Shown: piece by piece, positions 1 to 9,184 of the stretch
How the letters are laid out: every line of letters begins with the position of its first letter
Numbering within the stretch: position 1 is the stretch's first letter
Source: an uncultured Bacteroidales bacterium
GTDB lineage: Bacteria; Bacteroidota; Bacteroidia; Bacteroidales; FEN-979
Direction: 5' to 3'
Length of the DNA: 64,000 nucleotides
NCBI GenBank assembly: GCA_903903985.1
Contig: CAIVAT010000018.1
Location: 124,001-188,000, forward strand
Notes under the pieces: generated by a model
The model's database searches: none
What the model was told of the DNA's origin: nothing
Seen by the model: the letters and a program-made list of their open reading frames with translations, nothing else
Made by a program: the position numbers and the translations under genes

Positions 1-930
1 AGCAAAATTGAAATGATGGCTGCTGCAACGATCCAGCATGATGTGACCAGTATTTCGGGCGTACCTTCGTGGACTTTGTTGCTTTTTAAACGAATTCTCG
101 AAATCACCGGGAAATCAAATCTCCTTGAGGTATGGCCCAATTTTGAATTGTTTATCCACGGAGGTGTCAATTTTTCTCCTTACCGTGAACAATTCAGGCA
201 GATCCTCCCTTCCAACAGGGTAAATTACCTGGAAACATACAATGCATCGGAGGGTTTTTTTGGGATCCAGGACCGGACGAACGCAGACGACATGCTGCTG
301 ATGCTTGACTATGGAATTTATTATGAATTCATACCGCTTGATCAGGTAGGGCTGGATCAACCCGATGCCTGCCGTTTGGATCAGGTGGAACTGAACACCC
401 ATTATGCAATGGTCATAACAACAAACGCCGGGTTATGGCGATATATGATCGGAGATACCATACAATTTACCTCATGCCGCCCTTACAGGATTAAAATTTC
501 AGGCCGTACGAAGAATTTCATCAATGCCTTTGGAGAGGAACTGATCATCGACAATGCCGAAAAAGCCATCGCCATCGCATGCGAGCGCAGCAATGCCGTG
601 GTAACGGAATATACAGCAGCCCCCGTCTATATCACCGGCCATGGTAAAGGTGCCCATGAATGGCTTATTGAATTTGAGCGTTATCCCGATGATCTTTCTT
701 TTTTTACAGCAACCCTGGATACTGCGCTCAAATCACACAATTCCGATTATGAAGCCAAGCGCTATCACGACCTGATCCTGGAAGAACCACGTATCAGACC
801 TGTTCCCTCCAGGACTTTCTATAATTGGCTTAAATCGAAAGGAAAACTGGGAGGACAGCATAAAGTTCCAAGGTTGTCAAATGACAGAAAATATATTGAC
901 GAAATCCTGAATTTATTACCCCCTGGTTAA
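1..930 (+). CDS. GH3 auxin-responsive-promoter family protein, 5'-truncated
   Basis: The frame is open from base 1 and ends at a TAA, so the N-terminus lies outside the window; 309 C-terminal residues are visible. The sequence has the GH3 pattern: a YLETYNASEGFFGIQ segment (the acyl-adenylate A5-like motif), then the YRIGDTI-like stretch seen here as WRYMIGDTIQF, and a C-terminal domain with FINAFGEELIIDNAEKA. Plant GH3 enzymes adenylate carboxylic hormones and couple them to amino acids. Homologues are common in Bacteroidota, where I know of no established substrate. The next gene, a deoxynucleoside kinase, follows after 36 bp and has its own promoter-like box. The family call is firm, the bacterial role unknown. 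Confidence 0.88.
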   Translation, partial: SKIEMMAAATIQHDVTSISGVPSWTLLLFKRILEITGKSNLLEVWPNFELFIHGGVNFSPYREQFRQILPSNRVNYLETYNASEGFFGIQDRTNADDMLLMLDYGIYYEFIPLDQVGLDQPDACRLDQVELNTHYAMVITTNAGLWRYMIGDTIQFTSCRPYRIKISGRTKNFINAFGEELIIDNAEKAIAIACERSNAVVTEYTAAPVYITGHGKGAHEWLIEFERYPDDLSFFTATLDTALKSHNSDYEAKRYHDLILEEPRIRPVPSRTFYNWLKSKGKLGGQHKVPRLSNDRKYIDEILNLLPPG

Positions 931-941
931 TTCCTTTTTTT

Positions 942-949
942 TACTTTTG
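942..949 (+). promoter_or_regulatory. Bacteroidota -7 promoter box (TACTTTTG)
   Basis: TACTTTTG matches TAnnTTTG and lies 17 bp before the kinase ATG at 967, which would leave a very short leader. No convincing -33 TTTG is seen at the usual distance. Confidence 0.4.
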
Positions 950-966
950 ATCACAAATTCTAAATT

Positions 967-1581
967 ATGCATATAGCAGTCGCCGGAAACATCGGATCCG
1001 GAAAAACCACGCTGACCGGATTGCTTGCCAAACACTTTGGGTGGGATCCGCATTATGAAGATGTTGATACAAACCCTTACCTCAACAGTTTTTATGAGGA
1101 CATGCAACGGTGGTCATTTAACCTGCAGATCTACTTTTTAAACAGCCGGTTCCGACAGGTGGTCGATATCCGGAATTCTGGTAAAACGGTGATCCAGGAC
1201 CGGACGATCTATGAAGATGCCTATATTTTCGCCCCCAACCTGCATACCATGAACCTCATGAGCACCCGCGACTATGAGAATTACCGGTCGCTGTTTGATC
1301 TCATGGGTACCTTTATCCTGCCTCCCGATCTGCTTATCTATTTGAGAGCCAGTGTTCCTACACTTGTCAGCCAGATCCAGAAACGTGGCAGGGACTATGA
1401 AAACGCGATCCGCCTCGATTACCTTAAAAACCTGAATGAAATGTATGAGGACTGGATAGAAGGTTATAAATTCGGAAAACTCCTGATCATTGATGTTGAT
1501 ACCCTGAAGGTCAATGAAAATCCTGAAGACCTCGGATATGTGATTGATAATATCAATGCACAATTGCACGGACTTTTCTAG
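967..1581 (+). CDS. Deoxynucleoside kinase
   Basis: A 204-residue protein of the dNK family, which phosphorylates deoxynucleosides in the salvage pathway. The Walker A loop GNIGSGKT lies at residues 7-14, right after the first beta strand. The family QDR motif, here QDRTIYEDAYIF, begins at about residue 77; an acidic EDVDTNPYL segment with substrate-site character precedes it. Length and order fit the bacterial deoxyadenosine/deoxyguanosine kinase group, but base specificity cannot be read from sequence alone. kdsB starts 9 bp after the stop, so the two genes are probably cotranscribed. Confidence 0.92.
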   Translation: MHIAVAGNIGSGKTTLTGLLAKHFGWDPHYEDVDTNPYLNSFYEDMQRWSFNLQIYFLNSRFRQVVDIRNSGKTVIQDRTIYEDAYIFAPNLHTMNLMSTRDYENYRSLFDLMGTFILPPDLLIYLRASVPTLVSQIQKRGRDYENAIRLDYLKNLNEMYEDWIEGYKFGKLLIIDVDTLKVNENPEDLGYVIDNINAQLHGLF

Positions 1582-1589
1582 CGCAGCGG

Positions 1590-2351
1590 ATGAAAATTTT
1601 AGGTGTTATTCCTGCACGATATGCTTCCACGCGTTTTCCGGGGAAACCACTTGTTGTGATCGATGGTAAAACCATGATCCAACGGGTTTACGAACAGGCT
1701 ATCCGGTGCGGCAAACTTGCAAAAGTAGTGGTGGCCACCGATAACGAAGCAATTTTTCATCATGTCATTCTTTTTGGAGGCAATGCGCTGATGACCGGCG
1801 AACACCATGCCACGGGAACAGAACGTTGCCATGAAGCGGTTGAAAAACTGGGTTCGGCTGGCGAGAATTACGATTTCATCATCAATGTTCAGGGAGATGA
1901 GCCCTACATTGATCCGGCCCAGATCAGCCAGGTTGCTGATTGTTTTCAATATGCACACACCCAACTGGCAACCCTTATCAAAAAGATATCATCCGTGGAG
2001 GAACTGATCAATCACAATGTTGTAAAGGTGGTGGTTGACAATCAGGGCTGCGCCATGCTGTTCAGCCGGTCGGTCATCCCCTTTACCCGCGGGAACGATA
2101 TGCAAACATGGTTGTCGGAAACGACCTATTACAAGCATATAGGCATATATGGCTACCAGGCTTCGGTTCTTGCGAAAATCGTCGCACTGCCGGTGTCTGC
2201 ACTGGAGCGTGCTGAATCGCTGGAGCAGTTGCGCTGGCTGGAGGCAGGATACAGAATCCAGACACAAATAACAGAATTCGAGAGCGTTGCCATTGATGTT
2301 CCTGCAGATTTATTAAAAATTACTAACAGCACCGGAACCTTTCATCATTAA
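1590..2351 (+). CDS. kdsB: 3-deoxy-manno-octulosonate cytidylyltransferase
   Basis: A 253-residue CMP-Kdo synthetase that activates Kdo with CTP for inner-core lipopolysaccharide in the cytoplasm. The N-terminal nucleotide-binding signature PARYASTRFPGKPL is at residues 7-20. INVQGDEPYIDP (metal and sugar site) and the C-terminal YKHIGIYGY and SALERAESLEQLRWLE segments are all present. Length is normal for the family. It sits directly behind the deoxynucleoside kinase with a 9-bp gap. Together with rfaE2 further on, it shows that the cell makes a Kdo/heptose-type lipopolysaccharide core. Confidence 0.97.
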   Translation: MKILGVIPARYASTRFPGKPLVVIDGKTMIQRVYEQAIRCGKLAKVVVATDNEAIFHHVILFGGNALMTGEHHATGTERCHEAVEKLGSAGENYDFIINVQGDEPYIDPAQISQVADCFQYAHTQLATLIKKISSVEELINHNVVKVVVDNQGCAMLFSRSVIPFTRGNDMQTWLSETTYYKHIGIYGYQASVLAKIVALPVSALERAESLEQLRWLEAGYRIQTQITEFESVAIDVPADLLKITNSTGTFHH

Positions 2352-2386
2352 TCCCGTATCTTAGCAGACTGAAAAACAGCAGGAAT

Positions 2387-3361
2387 ATGGACATCCGCCA
2401 TTGTATCACAGAATTATTGTTTTTGCATGACTGCGTGATCATCCCGGGTTTTGGAGGATTCATCGGCAATTACGCTCCGGCCAGGATTGATCCGGTTAAC
2501 CATGCATTTCAACCGCCTGCTAAAAAACTTCTCTTTAACATCAATCTGAAACAGAATGACGGGTTGCTTGCCAATGCAGTTGCTGCCTCCTATGGCACTT
2601 CCTATGCCGAAGCATGTCTGCTAATTGATGAATTTGCAGAAGCCTGCCGCATTACATTGAAATCCGGCGAACCGTTTGTCATTCCACAGGTTGGGCGGCT
2701 GAACCAGGGCAAAGAAGGAATAATTTATTTTGAACAGGATAAATCCGCCAATCTGCTCCCGGATGCATTCGGGCTGACGCGGTTTATATCCCCCCCTGTT
2801 ATCAGGCATTCCCAGGTACTGGGCCGTGACTGGAACCATGCAATTGATCAGCCCGGAAAGAAATTAATGCTGCAGCGGGCAATTAAATGGGCAGCGGTTA
2901 TTATTTTACCAATCGGGGTTGCCGCAGTGATCGGGATGACCCAGTACGAAAAATTATCTGCCAATTTTGAAAACAATGCAGGGATTCTAGGTTCTGTTTT
3001 TTCCAGGTTTTCTGCGGCCTCGCTTGTTGAGAAAAAGAAAGCTCCTGCTGTTGCTGCCATCAAAGTGGTGCCTGCCGTAAAAATTTCCAGCCCCATCGTC
3101 CGGGAGGCTGACAAAGAATTCCCCATCAGGCCTGACGATCGCTTCGCCGTGATTGTCGGTGCTTTCAGGGTGCAGCAAAATGCTGAAAAATTAATAGCAG
3201 AATTGCAGGAAAAAGGGATCAGGGCCTCTATTTTTGATCAATCAAAAACGGGTCTTTTCCGTGTCACCATCGGTACAAGTTCCGACCGGGCCGATGCAAA
3301 ACAATTACTGGCATCGGTAAAATCCAACGATTTCAGCGGGGCCTGGATCCTGGCAAAATAA
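2387..3361 (+). CDS. HU-CCDC81/SPOR domain membrane protein
   Basis: A 324-residue protein with a Bacteroidota-specific architecture. Residues 1-130 form two HU-like (CCDC81-type) domains starting MDIRHCITELLFLHDCVIIP. A single membrane helix lies at about 165-185, and a C-terminal SPOR domain covers about 250-324 (RFAVIVGAFRVQQNAEKLI). SPOR domains bind denuded glycan strands of septal peptidoglycan, so a division or wall-related role is inferred. The HU-like part predicts a cytoplasmic N-terminus and the SPOR part a periplasmic C-terminus. A TATCTTAG box at 2357-2364, one mismatch from TAnnTTTG, may drive it. The trmB start follows within 10 bp of the stop. Confidence 0.9.
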   Translation: MDIRHCITELLFLHDCVIIPGFGGFIGNYAPARIDPVNHAFQPPAKKLLFNINLKQNDGLLANAVAASYGTSYAEACLLIDEFAEACRITLKSGEPFVIPQVGRLNQGKEGIIYFEQDKSANLLPDAFGLTRFISPPVIRHSQVLGRDWNHAIDQPGKKLMLQRAIKWAAVIILPIGVAAVIGMTQYEKLSANFENNAGILGSVFSRFSAASLVEKKKAPAVAAIKVVPAVKISSPIVREADKEFPIRPDDRFAVIVGAFRVQQNAEKLIAELQEKGIRASIFDQSKTGLFRVTIGTSSDRADAKQLLASVKSNDFSGAWILAK

Positions 3362-3369
3362 AATGGTTT

Positions 3370-4035
3370 GTGGCAAAAAAGAAACTGATCCATTTCCAGG
3401 AAAACCTCACATTCACTCATCTTTTTCAGCCTTCATACGGCGACCTGATTTCAGGCTTTTCTTTCCGGGGCAGATGGCATGATGGTTTTTTCGGGAATAA
3501 CCATCCCATTGTCGTTGAACTTGGATGCGGCAAAGGAGAATATACCGTTGGACTGGCAATGAAATATCCTCAGAAGAATTTCATCGGGATCGACTGGAAA
3601 GGGGCCAGGCTCTGGAGGGGAAGCAAAACCGTTCTGGAACAGGAACTGAAAAATGTCGGGTTCATGCGTGCCATGGTAGATCACGTCGAGCAAATTTTTT
3701 ATTCAGCGGAAATTTCAGAAATCTGGATCACCTTTCCCGACCCACAGGTGAAAAAGGAAAGGTTAAGGCTCACTTCTCCGGTTTTTTTATCCAAATATCA
3801 AAATATTCTCACACCAGACGGAATCATTCACCTGAAGACGGATGATCCTTTTTTCTTTTCCTATACGATGGATGTGATCAGGGAACATGGCCATAAACTT
3901 TTATGGGCTACCACTGATCTTTATCAGTCGGGTACCCGTGATGACGTGGTCTCCATTCAGACTTACTATGAAAACCGTTGGCTGGAAATGGGAAAGAAAA
4001 TTTGCTATTTAAAATTTCAGCTCAACCGGACATGA
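3370..4035 (+). CDS. trmB: tRNA (guanine-N7)-methyltransferase
   Basis: A 221-residue SAM-dependent enzyme that makes m7G46 in the tRNA variable loop. Motif I is VELGCGKGEYT at about 48-58, followed by GIDWKGARLWRG and the family signature FPDPQVKKERLRL near 122, which carries the catalytic Asp. The frame begins with GTG, giving MAKKKLIHF. An ATG seven bases upstream is in another frame, so GTG is the supported start. The stop overlaps the ATG of the decayed S46 peptidase (ATGA), suggesting past translational coupling. Confidence 0.95.
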   Translation: MAKKKLIHFQENLTFTHLFQPSYGDLISGFSFRGRWHDGFFGNNHPIVVELGCGKGEYTVGLAMKYPQKNFIGIDWKGARLWRGSKTVLEQELKNVGFMRAMVDHVEQIFYSAEISEIWITFPDPQVKKERLRLTSPVFLSKYQNILTPDGIIHLKTDDPFFFSYTMDVIREHGHKLLWATTDLYQSGTRDDVVSIQTYYENRWLEMGKKICYLKFQLNRT

Positions 4036-5001
4036 CGAAATTCAGGCTCTTGCTGATGGCAATGACCATGATCTGCCAATATTCAATAGCCGAGGAGGGC
4101 ATGTGGATCCCATCCCTGATTGAGCAAATAAATTTTCAATACATGCAGGATCTCGGGCTGGAACAGGCTGCCATGAAGTGAACACATTATGATGCCCGGA
4201 TCAGACCGTTTTATTATGGTTATCAATACTATTTATTTGTCAATGAGACTTTTAAGGATGTAAGGCTTGCAGGTGCCCCAGCATCAAACATCGAAAATTT
4301 CGGTGGGGACACCGATAACTGGATGTGGCCCAGGCATACGGGCGATTTTTCAATTTTCAGGATTTATGCAAATAAGAACAATGATCCGGCGCCTTACTTA
4401 AAAGATAATGTTCCGTATAAACCTAAAAATTATCTTCCGGTTTCCTTAAAAGGTTACCAGAAAAATAATTTTACTTTTGTCATGGGTTACCCTGCAGCCA
4501 CACGTGAATATCTTCCCTCGTATGGTGACGGTTTAATTGCAAAAAAAGAAAATCCGTTGAAAGTGGAACTGCGCCGGCAGCGGATTGACATCATCAATGC
4601 GGCAATGGATGAAAGTCACCTGGTTCGGATACAGTATAGTGAAAAAGCCCAAAGGATTGCAAATTACTGGAAAAAAATGACTGGTGAGTCGCGCGGCATC
4701 GGGCGGATAGATGCTGTATCAGAAAAGGAACGGTTTGAACAACGATTCAGGTTGTGGGCAGATTCCATCCCGGAACGTAAATCGCTTTATGGCGGTTTAT
4801 TTCCTGCTTTTAAATCGGCCTACGAGGGTTATCTGCCGGTTGACCTTTGACCGCAACCGGAAGGGTACGCACAGCGACCTGATGTACGATCCGCTGGAGT
4901 GCCGGAATATTTCACTGGATATCCGGTATTGCCTATTCGTGATTGATAAAGTTGCAGGTGACCAACACCTGATAAACGAAATGACGATCATTCAGCCATA
5001 G
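4032..5001 (+). pseudogene. S46 family dipeptidyl-peptidase (DPP7/DPP11-like), internally deleted
   Basis: Three collinear fragments of one S46 peptidase remain. The first (ATG at 4032) has a signal peptide and the mature start EEGMWIPSLIEQ, and ends at an in-frame TGA at 4179. The second resumes in the same frame at 4182 with YDARIRPFYYGYQYYLFVNETF and includes FGGDTDNWMWPRHTGDF, which holds the catalytic Asp; it ends at 4850. The third, in the +1 frame from about 4843, gives the family C-terminus (YDPLECRNISLDIRYCLFVIDK). The NHHCGY block with the catalytic His and the GGNSGSP block with the nucleophile Ser are both absent. The family is about 710 residues long; roughly 315 codons remain. 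The gene cannot encode an active peptidase. Confidence 0.88.
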
Positions 5002-5849
5002 ATTGCAACCAAAGCATTCTGGATTGTCGGATATTTGAACATGAACCCGGCTTGCAGCAGTTTTTCCGGGAGCACGCGCTGACCTTCAAGCACTACCTGC
5101 GCCCCTTCCCCGTAAATCATTTTAAAGGCAAAAGCAGGGACCGTCAGCCAGGTGGGTTGGCCAAAAACCTTCCCCAATTTATCAGCAAATTCGGCATTGA
5201 AGGTAGGATAGGGGGAGACTGCATTGACTACTCCGCTGACTGATTTATTTTCAATGGTAAAAATGATCGAGTGAATGAGATCCTTGATATGGATAAATGA
5301 CATGGCCTGTCTCCCGTTCCCGATTTTTCCTCCCATGCCGATGCTGAAAGGGATGCGCATTTTTTCAAGTGCGCCTCCATCCGGGCCAAGAACAACGCCC
5401 AGGCGGAAAATGACCACCCGCGTTGCGCTTTCTGATTTCATGGCCTCATGCTCCCAGTTTTGGCAGACTTTTGCCAGGAACGAATCTGCGTAAGCATTGC
5501 TCGACTCGGTATGGGTTGTTTCGGAATCGTAAATTCCAATGGCGGAGGCGGATATAAAAACGGAAGGTTTCTGCCGGGCACTGATGATCGAATCTGAAAT
5601 TTTCCGTGTCGCATTCACGCGGCTGTCCATAATTTCCTGTTTCCAGGCATTTGTCCATTTTTTGGCGACAGGTGCTCCGGCAAGGTTGATGATCACATCA
5701 GTCCCCTCCGTTTTCTGTTCAAGGAATTCCTGGTCTGAAAGGTTGATGGAGTCGCGGTCGATGATCTTTACTGTCCATCCCCTCGATGCCATTTCCTTCC
5801 TCAGTGCCCGACCTACAAATCCGGTTGATCCACTCAGTGCAACGATCAT
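4992..5849 (-). CDS. TIGR01777 family NAD(P)-dependent epimerase (SDR39U1-like)
   Basis: A 285-residue extended short-chain dehydrogenase. The N-terminal dinucleotide loop is SGSTGFVGRAL (residues 6-16), followed by DVIINLAGAPVAKKW and SVFISASAIGIY, the typical TIGR01777 sequences. The C-terminal DUF1731-like tail with LPEKLLQAGFMFKYP is present. The substrate is unknown. The stop overlaps the 3' end of the S46 pseudogene by 10 bp on the opposite strand, and the gene is divergent from mutA. Confidence 0.93.
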   Translation of the reverse strand: MIVALSGSTGFVGRALRKEMASRGWTVKIIDRDSINLSDQEFLEQKTEGTDVIINLAGAPVAKKWTNAWKQEIMDSRVNATRKISDSIISARQKPSVFISASAIGIYDSETTHTESSNAYADSFLAKVCQNWEHEAMKSESATRVVIFRLGVVLGPDGGALEKMRIPFSIGMGGKIGNGRQAMSFIHIKDLIHSIIFTIENKSVSGVVNAVSPYPTFNAEFADKLGKVFGQPTWLTVPAFAFKMIYGEGAQVVLEGQRVLPEKLLQAGFMFKYPTIQNALVAIYG

Positions 5850-5856
5850 ACCTTTT

Positions 5857-5888
5857 TTTGTGTAAAGTTATGGAATTCTTTAATTTTG
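5857..5888 (+). promoter_or_regulatory. Promoter of mutA: TTTG - 20 bp - TAATTTTG
   Basis: A -33 TTTG at 5857-5860 and a -7 TAATTTTG at 5881-5888 are separated by 20 bp, close to the Bacteroidota consensus. The mutA ATG at 5960 would have a leader of about 65 nt. Confidence 0.65.
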
Positions 5889-5959
5889 CGGTACTTTTAT
5901 AGACCACCAGGAAATTTCATCTCCTGAAAAACCACCACAACTTTATCCGGGAACCCGTC

Positions 5960-7849
5960 ATGGACAGCAACGAAAAGACAAAATTATTCACAGAGTTTCC
6001 ACCAGTATCTGCCGGATCCTGGGAGGAAAAGATCTTGGCCGACCTCAAGGGAGGGGACTACAAGAAAAAACTCATTTGGAAAACAGATGAAGGTTTTGAT
6101 GTTAAACCATATTATCGTGCTGAAGATCTGGTTGGCCTGGAATACCTGAATGCCCTTCCGGGCAGTTCTCCATACGTACGTGGACTTAAAAAAGAAAACA
6201 ATGAATGGGTGGTGAGGCAGGATGTTTTTTCGACGGATATTCTTGTCAGCAATGCACAGGCAGTGGATGCCATTGCGAAAGGAGCCGGAGCGGTTGGGTT
6301 AAAAACCAATGAAGTAACTACCCACAAACAACTGGGCGAATTGCTGAAAGGAATCGATTTTCAGAATACTGCCGTGAATTTTATCTCCGCTCAGTCCTTC
6401 CCGATGACCCTTGAATTTTTAATATATGAATTGAACCACCGTGGATTTGGAGGTGACCGGATGACAGGGTCTATCAATTTTGATCCCATCAGTTACCTGT
6501 TGCTGCATGGAGGGTTTTATATCAGTTGGGATAATGACCTGGAGGAGGCGAAATACCTGCTTGGTATTATTCGGGAAAAGCTGCCGCATTTTAAAGGCAT
6601 TACGATCAATGGCCATTATTTTCAAAATGCGGGAGCAACCATTGTCCAGGAACTGGCATACAGCCTCGCTTCTGCCAGCGAGTATCTTTCGGGGTTGACC
6701 GACGAGGGATTATCCGTTGATGAAGTTGCACCATACATTCAGTTCTCCCTGGCTATCGGGCCGAACTATTTCATGGAAATTGCCAAACTACGTGCCGCAC
6801 GCCTGTTATGGACCCGGATGATTGAACAATACCACGCAACCCGCGAAGAATCATACAAGTTGTTTATTCATTCCACCACCGCTTTGTGGAACAAATCAAT
6901 CTATGATCCTTATGTCAACATGCTCCGTACCACCACGGAAGGCATGTCGGCCGCGCTGGGCAACGCTGATTCGGTGACAACCCTTCCGTTTGATACTTCC
7001 TTTGCCAACCCGGACGAAATTTCCAGAAGGATCGCGCGAAATCAGCAACTGGTGCTTAAGGAAGAATCGTACCTCGATAAAATCGTTGACCCGGGCGCTG
7101 GTTCCTACTATATTGAAAACCTTACCGATTCCATTGCGCATCATGCCTGGACAATGTTTAAAGATGTTGAATCGCGCGGGGGGATGCTGGAATGCATTAA
7201 ATCAGGGTTTATCCAGGATGAAGTCGGGCAGATGCGGAACCAGAAGATCATGGACATGGCACAGCGTAAAATCATCGTATTGGGTACCAACCAGTATCCA
7301 AACCTGCTGGAGAAAATGGCTGATTCGATCCAGGCGCCGGAAGAGGTAAAATCACCGGTTCCGGCCACATATAAAATTCTTTCCCCTTTTCGCGTTGCTG
7401 CTGAATTTGAAGCGATCAGGCTGGCTACGGAGCGTTATGTGAAAAAAGGAGGGAAACGACCGGCAGTCTTCCTCTTTACCATGGGCAGCCTGGCCATGCT
7501 CAGGGCGCGGGCTGGTTTTTCAACTAACTTTTTTGGTTGTGCAGGCTATGAAATCATTGATAATCCCGGGTTTTCAACAGTTGATGAAGGGGTTGCCGCA
7601 GCCCTGGCCTCAAATGCGGAAATAATCGTAATATGCAGCTCTGATGAGGAGTATACCCAGATCGTTCCTGAAATTGCCGCGAAAATTAAAGCGACAGGAA
7701 CAAAGATCAGGATCGTGGTGGCTGGGTTCCCCAAGGATCAGGTAGAATCATTTAAAACTGCCGGGGTTGATGATTTCATTCATGTCAGGAGCAACCTGCT
7801 TGAAACGCTCCGCGATTTTCAAAACAAACTTAGAATATCAACTTTCTGA
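5960..7849 (+). CDS. mutA: Methylmalonyl-CoA mutase small (beta) subunit
   Basis: A 629-residue non-catalytic subunit of the heterodimeric mutase that interconverts succinyl-CoA and (R)-methylmalonyl-CoA for propionate metabolism. It has the N-terminal TIM-barrel half (LEYLNALPGSSPYVRG, then GHYFQNAGATIVQELAYSL near 215) and a C-terminal flavodoxin-like domain. That domain lacks the cobalamin-ligating DxHxxG found in MutB, as expected for this subunit. mutB lies 1.3 kb downstream; a receiver gene and a porin gene intervene, which is unusual because the two are normally adjacent. Confidence 0.96.
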   Translation: MDSNEKTKLFTEFPPVSAGSWEEKILADLKGGDYKKKLIWKTDEGFDVKPYYRAEDLVGLEYLNALPGSSPYVRGLKKENNEWVVRQDVFSTDILVSNAQAVDAIAKGAGAVGLKTNEVTTHKQLGELLKGIDFQNTAVNFISAQSFPMTLEFLIYELNHRGFGGDRMTGSINFDPISYLLLHGGFYISWDNDLEEAKYLLGIIREKLPHFKGITINGHYFQNAGATIVQELAYSLASASEYLSGLTDEGLSVDEVAPYIQFSLAIGPNYFMEIAKLRAARLLWTRMIEQYHATREESYKLFIHSTTALWNKSIYDPYVNMLRTTTEGMSAALGNADSVTTLPFDTSFANPDEISRRIARNQQLVLKEESYLDKIVDPGAGSYYIENLTDSIAHHAWTMFKDVESRGGMLECIKSGFIQDEVGQMRNQKIMDMAQRKIIVLGTNQYPNLLEKMADSIQAPEEVKSPVPATYKILSPFRVAAEFEAIRLATERYVKKGGKRPAVFLFTMGSLAMLRARAGFSTNFFGCAGYEIIDNPGFSTVDEGVAAALASNAEIIVICSSDEEYTQIVPEIAAKIKATGTKIRIVVAGFPKDQVESFKTAGVDDFIHVRSNLLETLRDFQNKLRISTF

Positions 7850-7897
7850 GAAAGGTTTTTTCGGATTTGCACGATTCTTTTCAACAGCCAACACAAA

Positions 7898-8302
7898 ATG
7901 AATGAAAACCAATCCAATACACCCATACGGCCATTGAAAATCCTGGTGGTTGACGACAATGCCCACAATCTGCGCCTGATGTCTGCCGCCTTGTCATGCC
8001 TTGGCCACCAGGTGGATTTGGTGGAGGATGGCGCTGCCGCTGTGATAAAATTTACCGACAATCAATATGATGCTATTTTAATGGATATCATGATGCCAGT
8101 CATGGATGGCATCATGGCTACCCGTGAAATCAGGAAAGTTGAAGTTGATCGGCAGACAGGGGCAAACAACCGGGTAAAGATCATTGCCATTACCGCCAAC
8201 ATATTCGATGACGACCGGGTAAAGCTGTTTGAGGCAGGAATGGACTATTATATGAACAAACCCTTTGAAATAGGTGAATTGCAAAAGCTTTTGAATCTTT
8301 AA
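7898..8302 (+). CDS. Single-domain response regulator (receiver only)
   Basis: A 134-residue CheY-like receiver with no output domain. It shows the acidic pair VVDDN near residue 18, the phosphoacceptor in AILMDIMMPVMDG near 65, the switch Thr in AITAN and the Lys in NKPFE. The sequence style resembles receivers attached to hybrid kinases, so it may take phosphate from a kinase encoded elsewhere. It lies 48 bp after mutA and 11 bp before the barrel gene, suggesting one transcript. Nothing in the sequence shows what it regulates. Confidence 0.9.
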   Translation: MNENQSNTPIRPLKILVVDDNAHNLRLMSAALSCLGHQVDLVEDGAAAVIKFTDNQYDAILMDIMMPVMDGIMATREIRKVEVDRQTGANNRVKIIAITANIFDDDRVKLFEAGMDYYMNKPFEIGELQKLLNL

Positions 8303-8313
8303 TACTGTATTAA

Positions 8314-9159
8314 ATGTACAACCGGTCATTTTTTCAGCTTCTCATCAAAGTTCAAATTCCCATCATGTTCCTCTTCGCCGCCATCACCCTCCAGGCGCAG
8401 GATGAAGAAGTGCGTAATGAAATTGAAGCTGAAAAGAGGGATACCACTTCGACCCTTAATTTTGGCGCTGATCTGGTGAGCAGGTACGTTTGGAGGGGCA
8501 TTGATTTTGGAAATTCCCCGGCCATTCAGCCCAATTTTTCATTTGCATGGAAGGGTTTGAGCATCGGGGCGTGGGGTACTTACGGATTTTCCAGGTACAA
8601 CATCGAGATAAATGATACGACCATGGCCGATGCGGGAAACTATGCCGAAACAGATCTCTATCTCTCGTATACCTATAAATGGTTTACACTGATGGTGTTC
8701 GATTTTTTTACCGTGAACGGCCTGAACCCGAATGAAGGCAACCACTATTTCGATTACAAGAATGCCACGACCAGGCATGCTTTTGAAGGATCTATTGCAT
8801 TCCATGGATCGGAGAAATTCCCGCTACAGTTCCTGGTATCCACTTTGTTTTACGGTGCAGACAAAGATCAGGATTCCACCGGTCAATATGGCCTCGGTGA
8901 TAAAAACAACTATTCCACCTATTTTGAATTAGGCTATAAAATACATCTTCGGAAAATGGATGTGGACCTCAGCCCTTTCATCGGCGGAATTCCGTTCGGA
9001 AGTTCATGGTACGGACCCTATGCCGGGATTACAAACATCGGAATGACTGCCAGAAAGTCGATCCCGGTTACCACACAATACGCGATACCTGTGCAGGTTT
9101 CAATCATTACGAACCCACAGGCGCAGAATATGTTTTTTGTATTTGGAATTTCATTTTAG
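8314..9159 (+). CDS. TorF-like putative outer-membrane porin
   Basis: A 281-residue protein with a signal peptide ending near LQAQDEE and alternating-strand barrel sequence ending in FVFGISF, with a terminal aromatic residue as in outer-membrane barrels. The N-terminal core [19 protein letters not shown] resembles the TorF/TIGR02001 putative porin family. A clear paralogue, with the same block and the same end, lies beside the ammonium transporter gene at 31827-32654. The solute is unknown. Its place between mutA and mutB may mean it supplies a carboxylate substrate or is simply carried along. Confidence 0.75.
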   Translation: MYNRSFFQLLIKVQIPIMFLFAAITLQAQDEEVRNEIEAEKRDTTSTLNFGADLVSRYVWRGIDFGNSPAIQPNFSFAWKGLSIGAWGTYGFSRYNIEINDTTMADAGNYAETDLYLSYTYKWFTLMVFDFFTVNGLNPNEGNHYFDYKNATTRHAFEGSIAFHGSEKFPLQFLVSTLFYGADKDQDSTGQYGLGDKNNYSTYFELGYKIHLRKMDVDLSPFIGGIPFGSSWYGPYAGITNIGMTARKSIPVTTQYAIPVQVSIITNPQAQNMFFVFGISF

Positions 9160-9184
9160 CACTTACAGCAACTATACATCAACT

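Noticed and set aside
9137-9184. Longer mutB start at 9137
   Set aside because: It overlaps the barrel gene and adds residues outside the family N-terminus; the ATG at 9185 gives the expected length.
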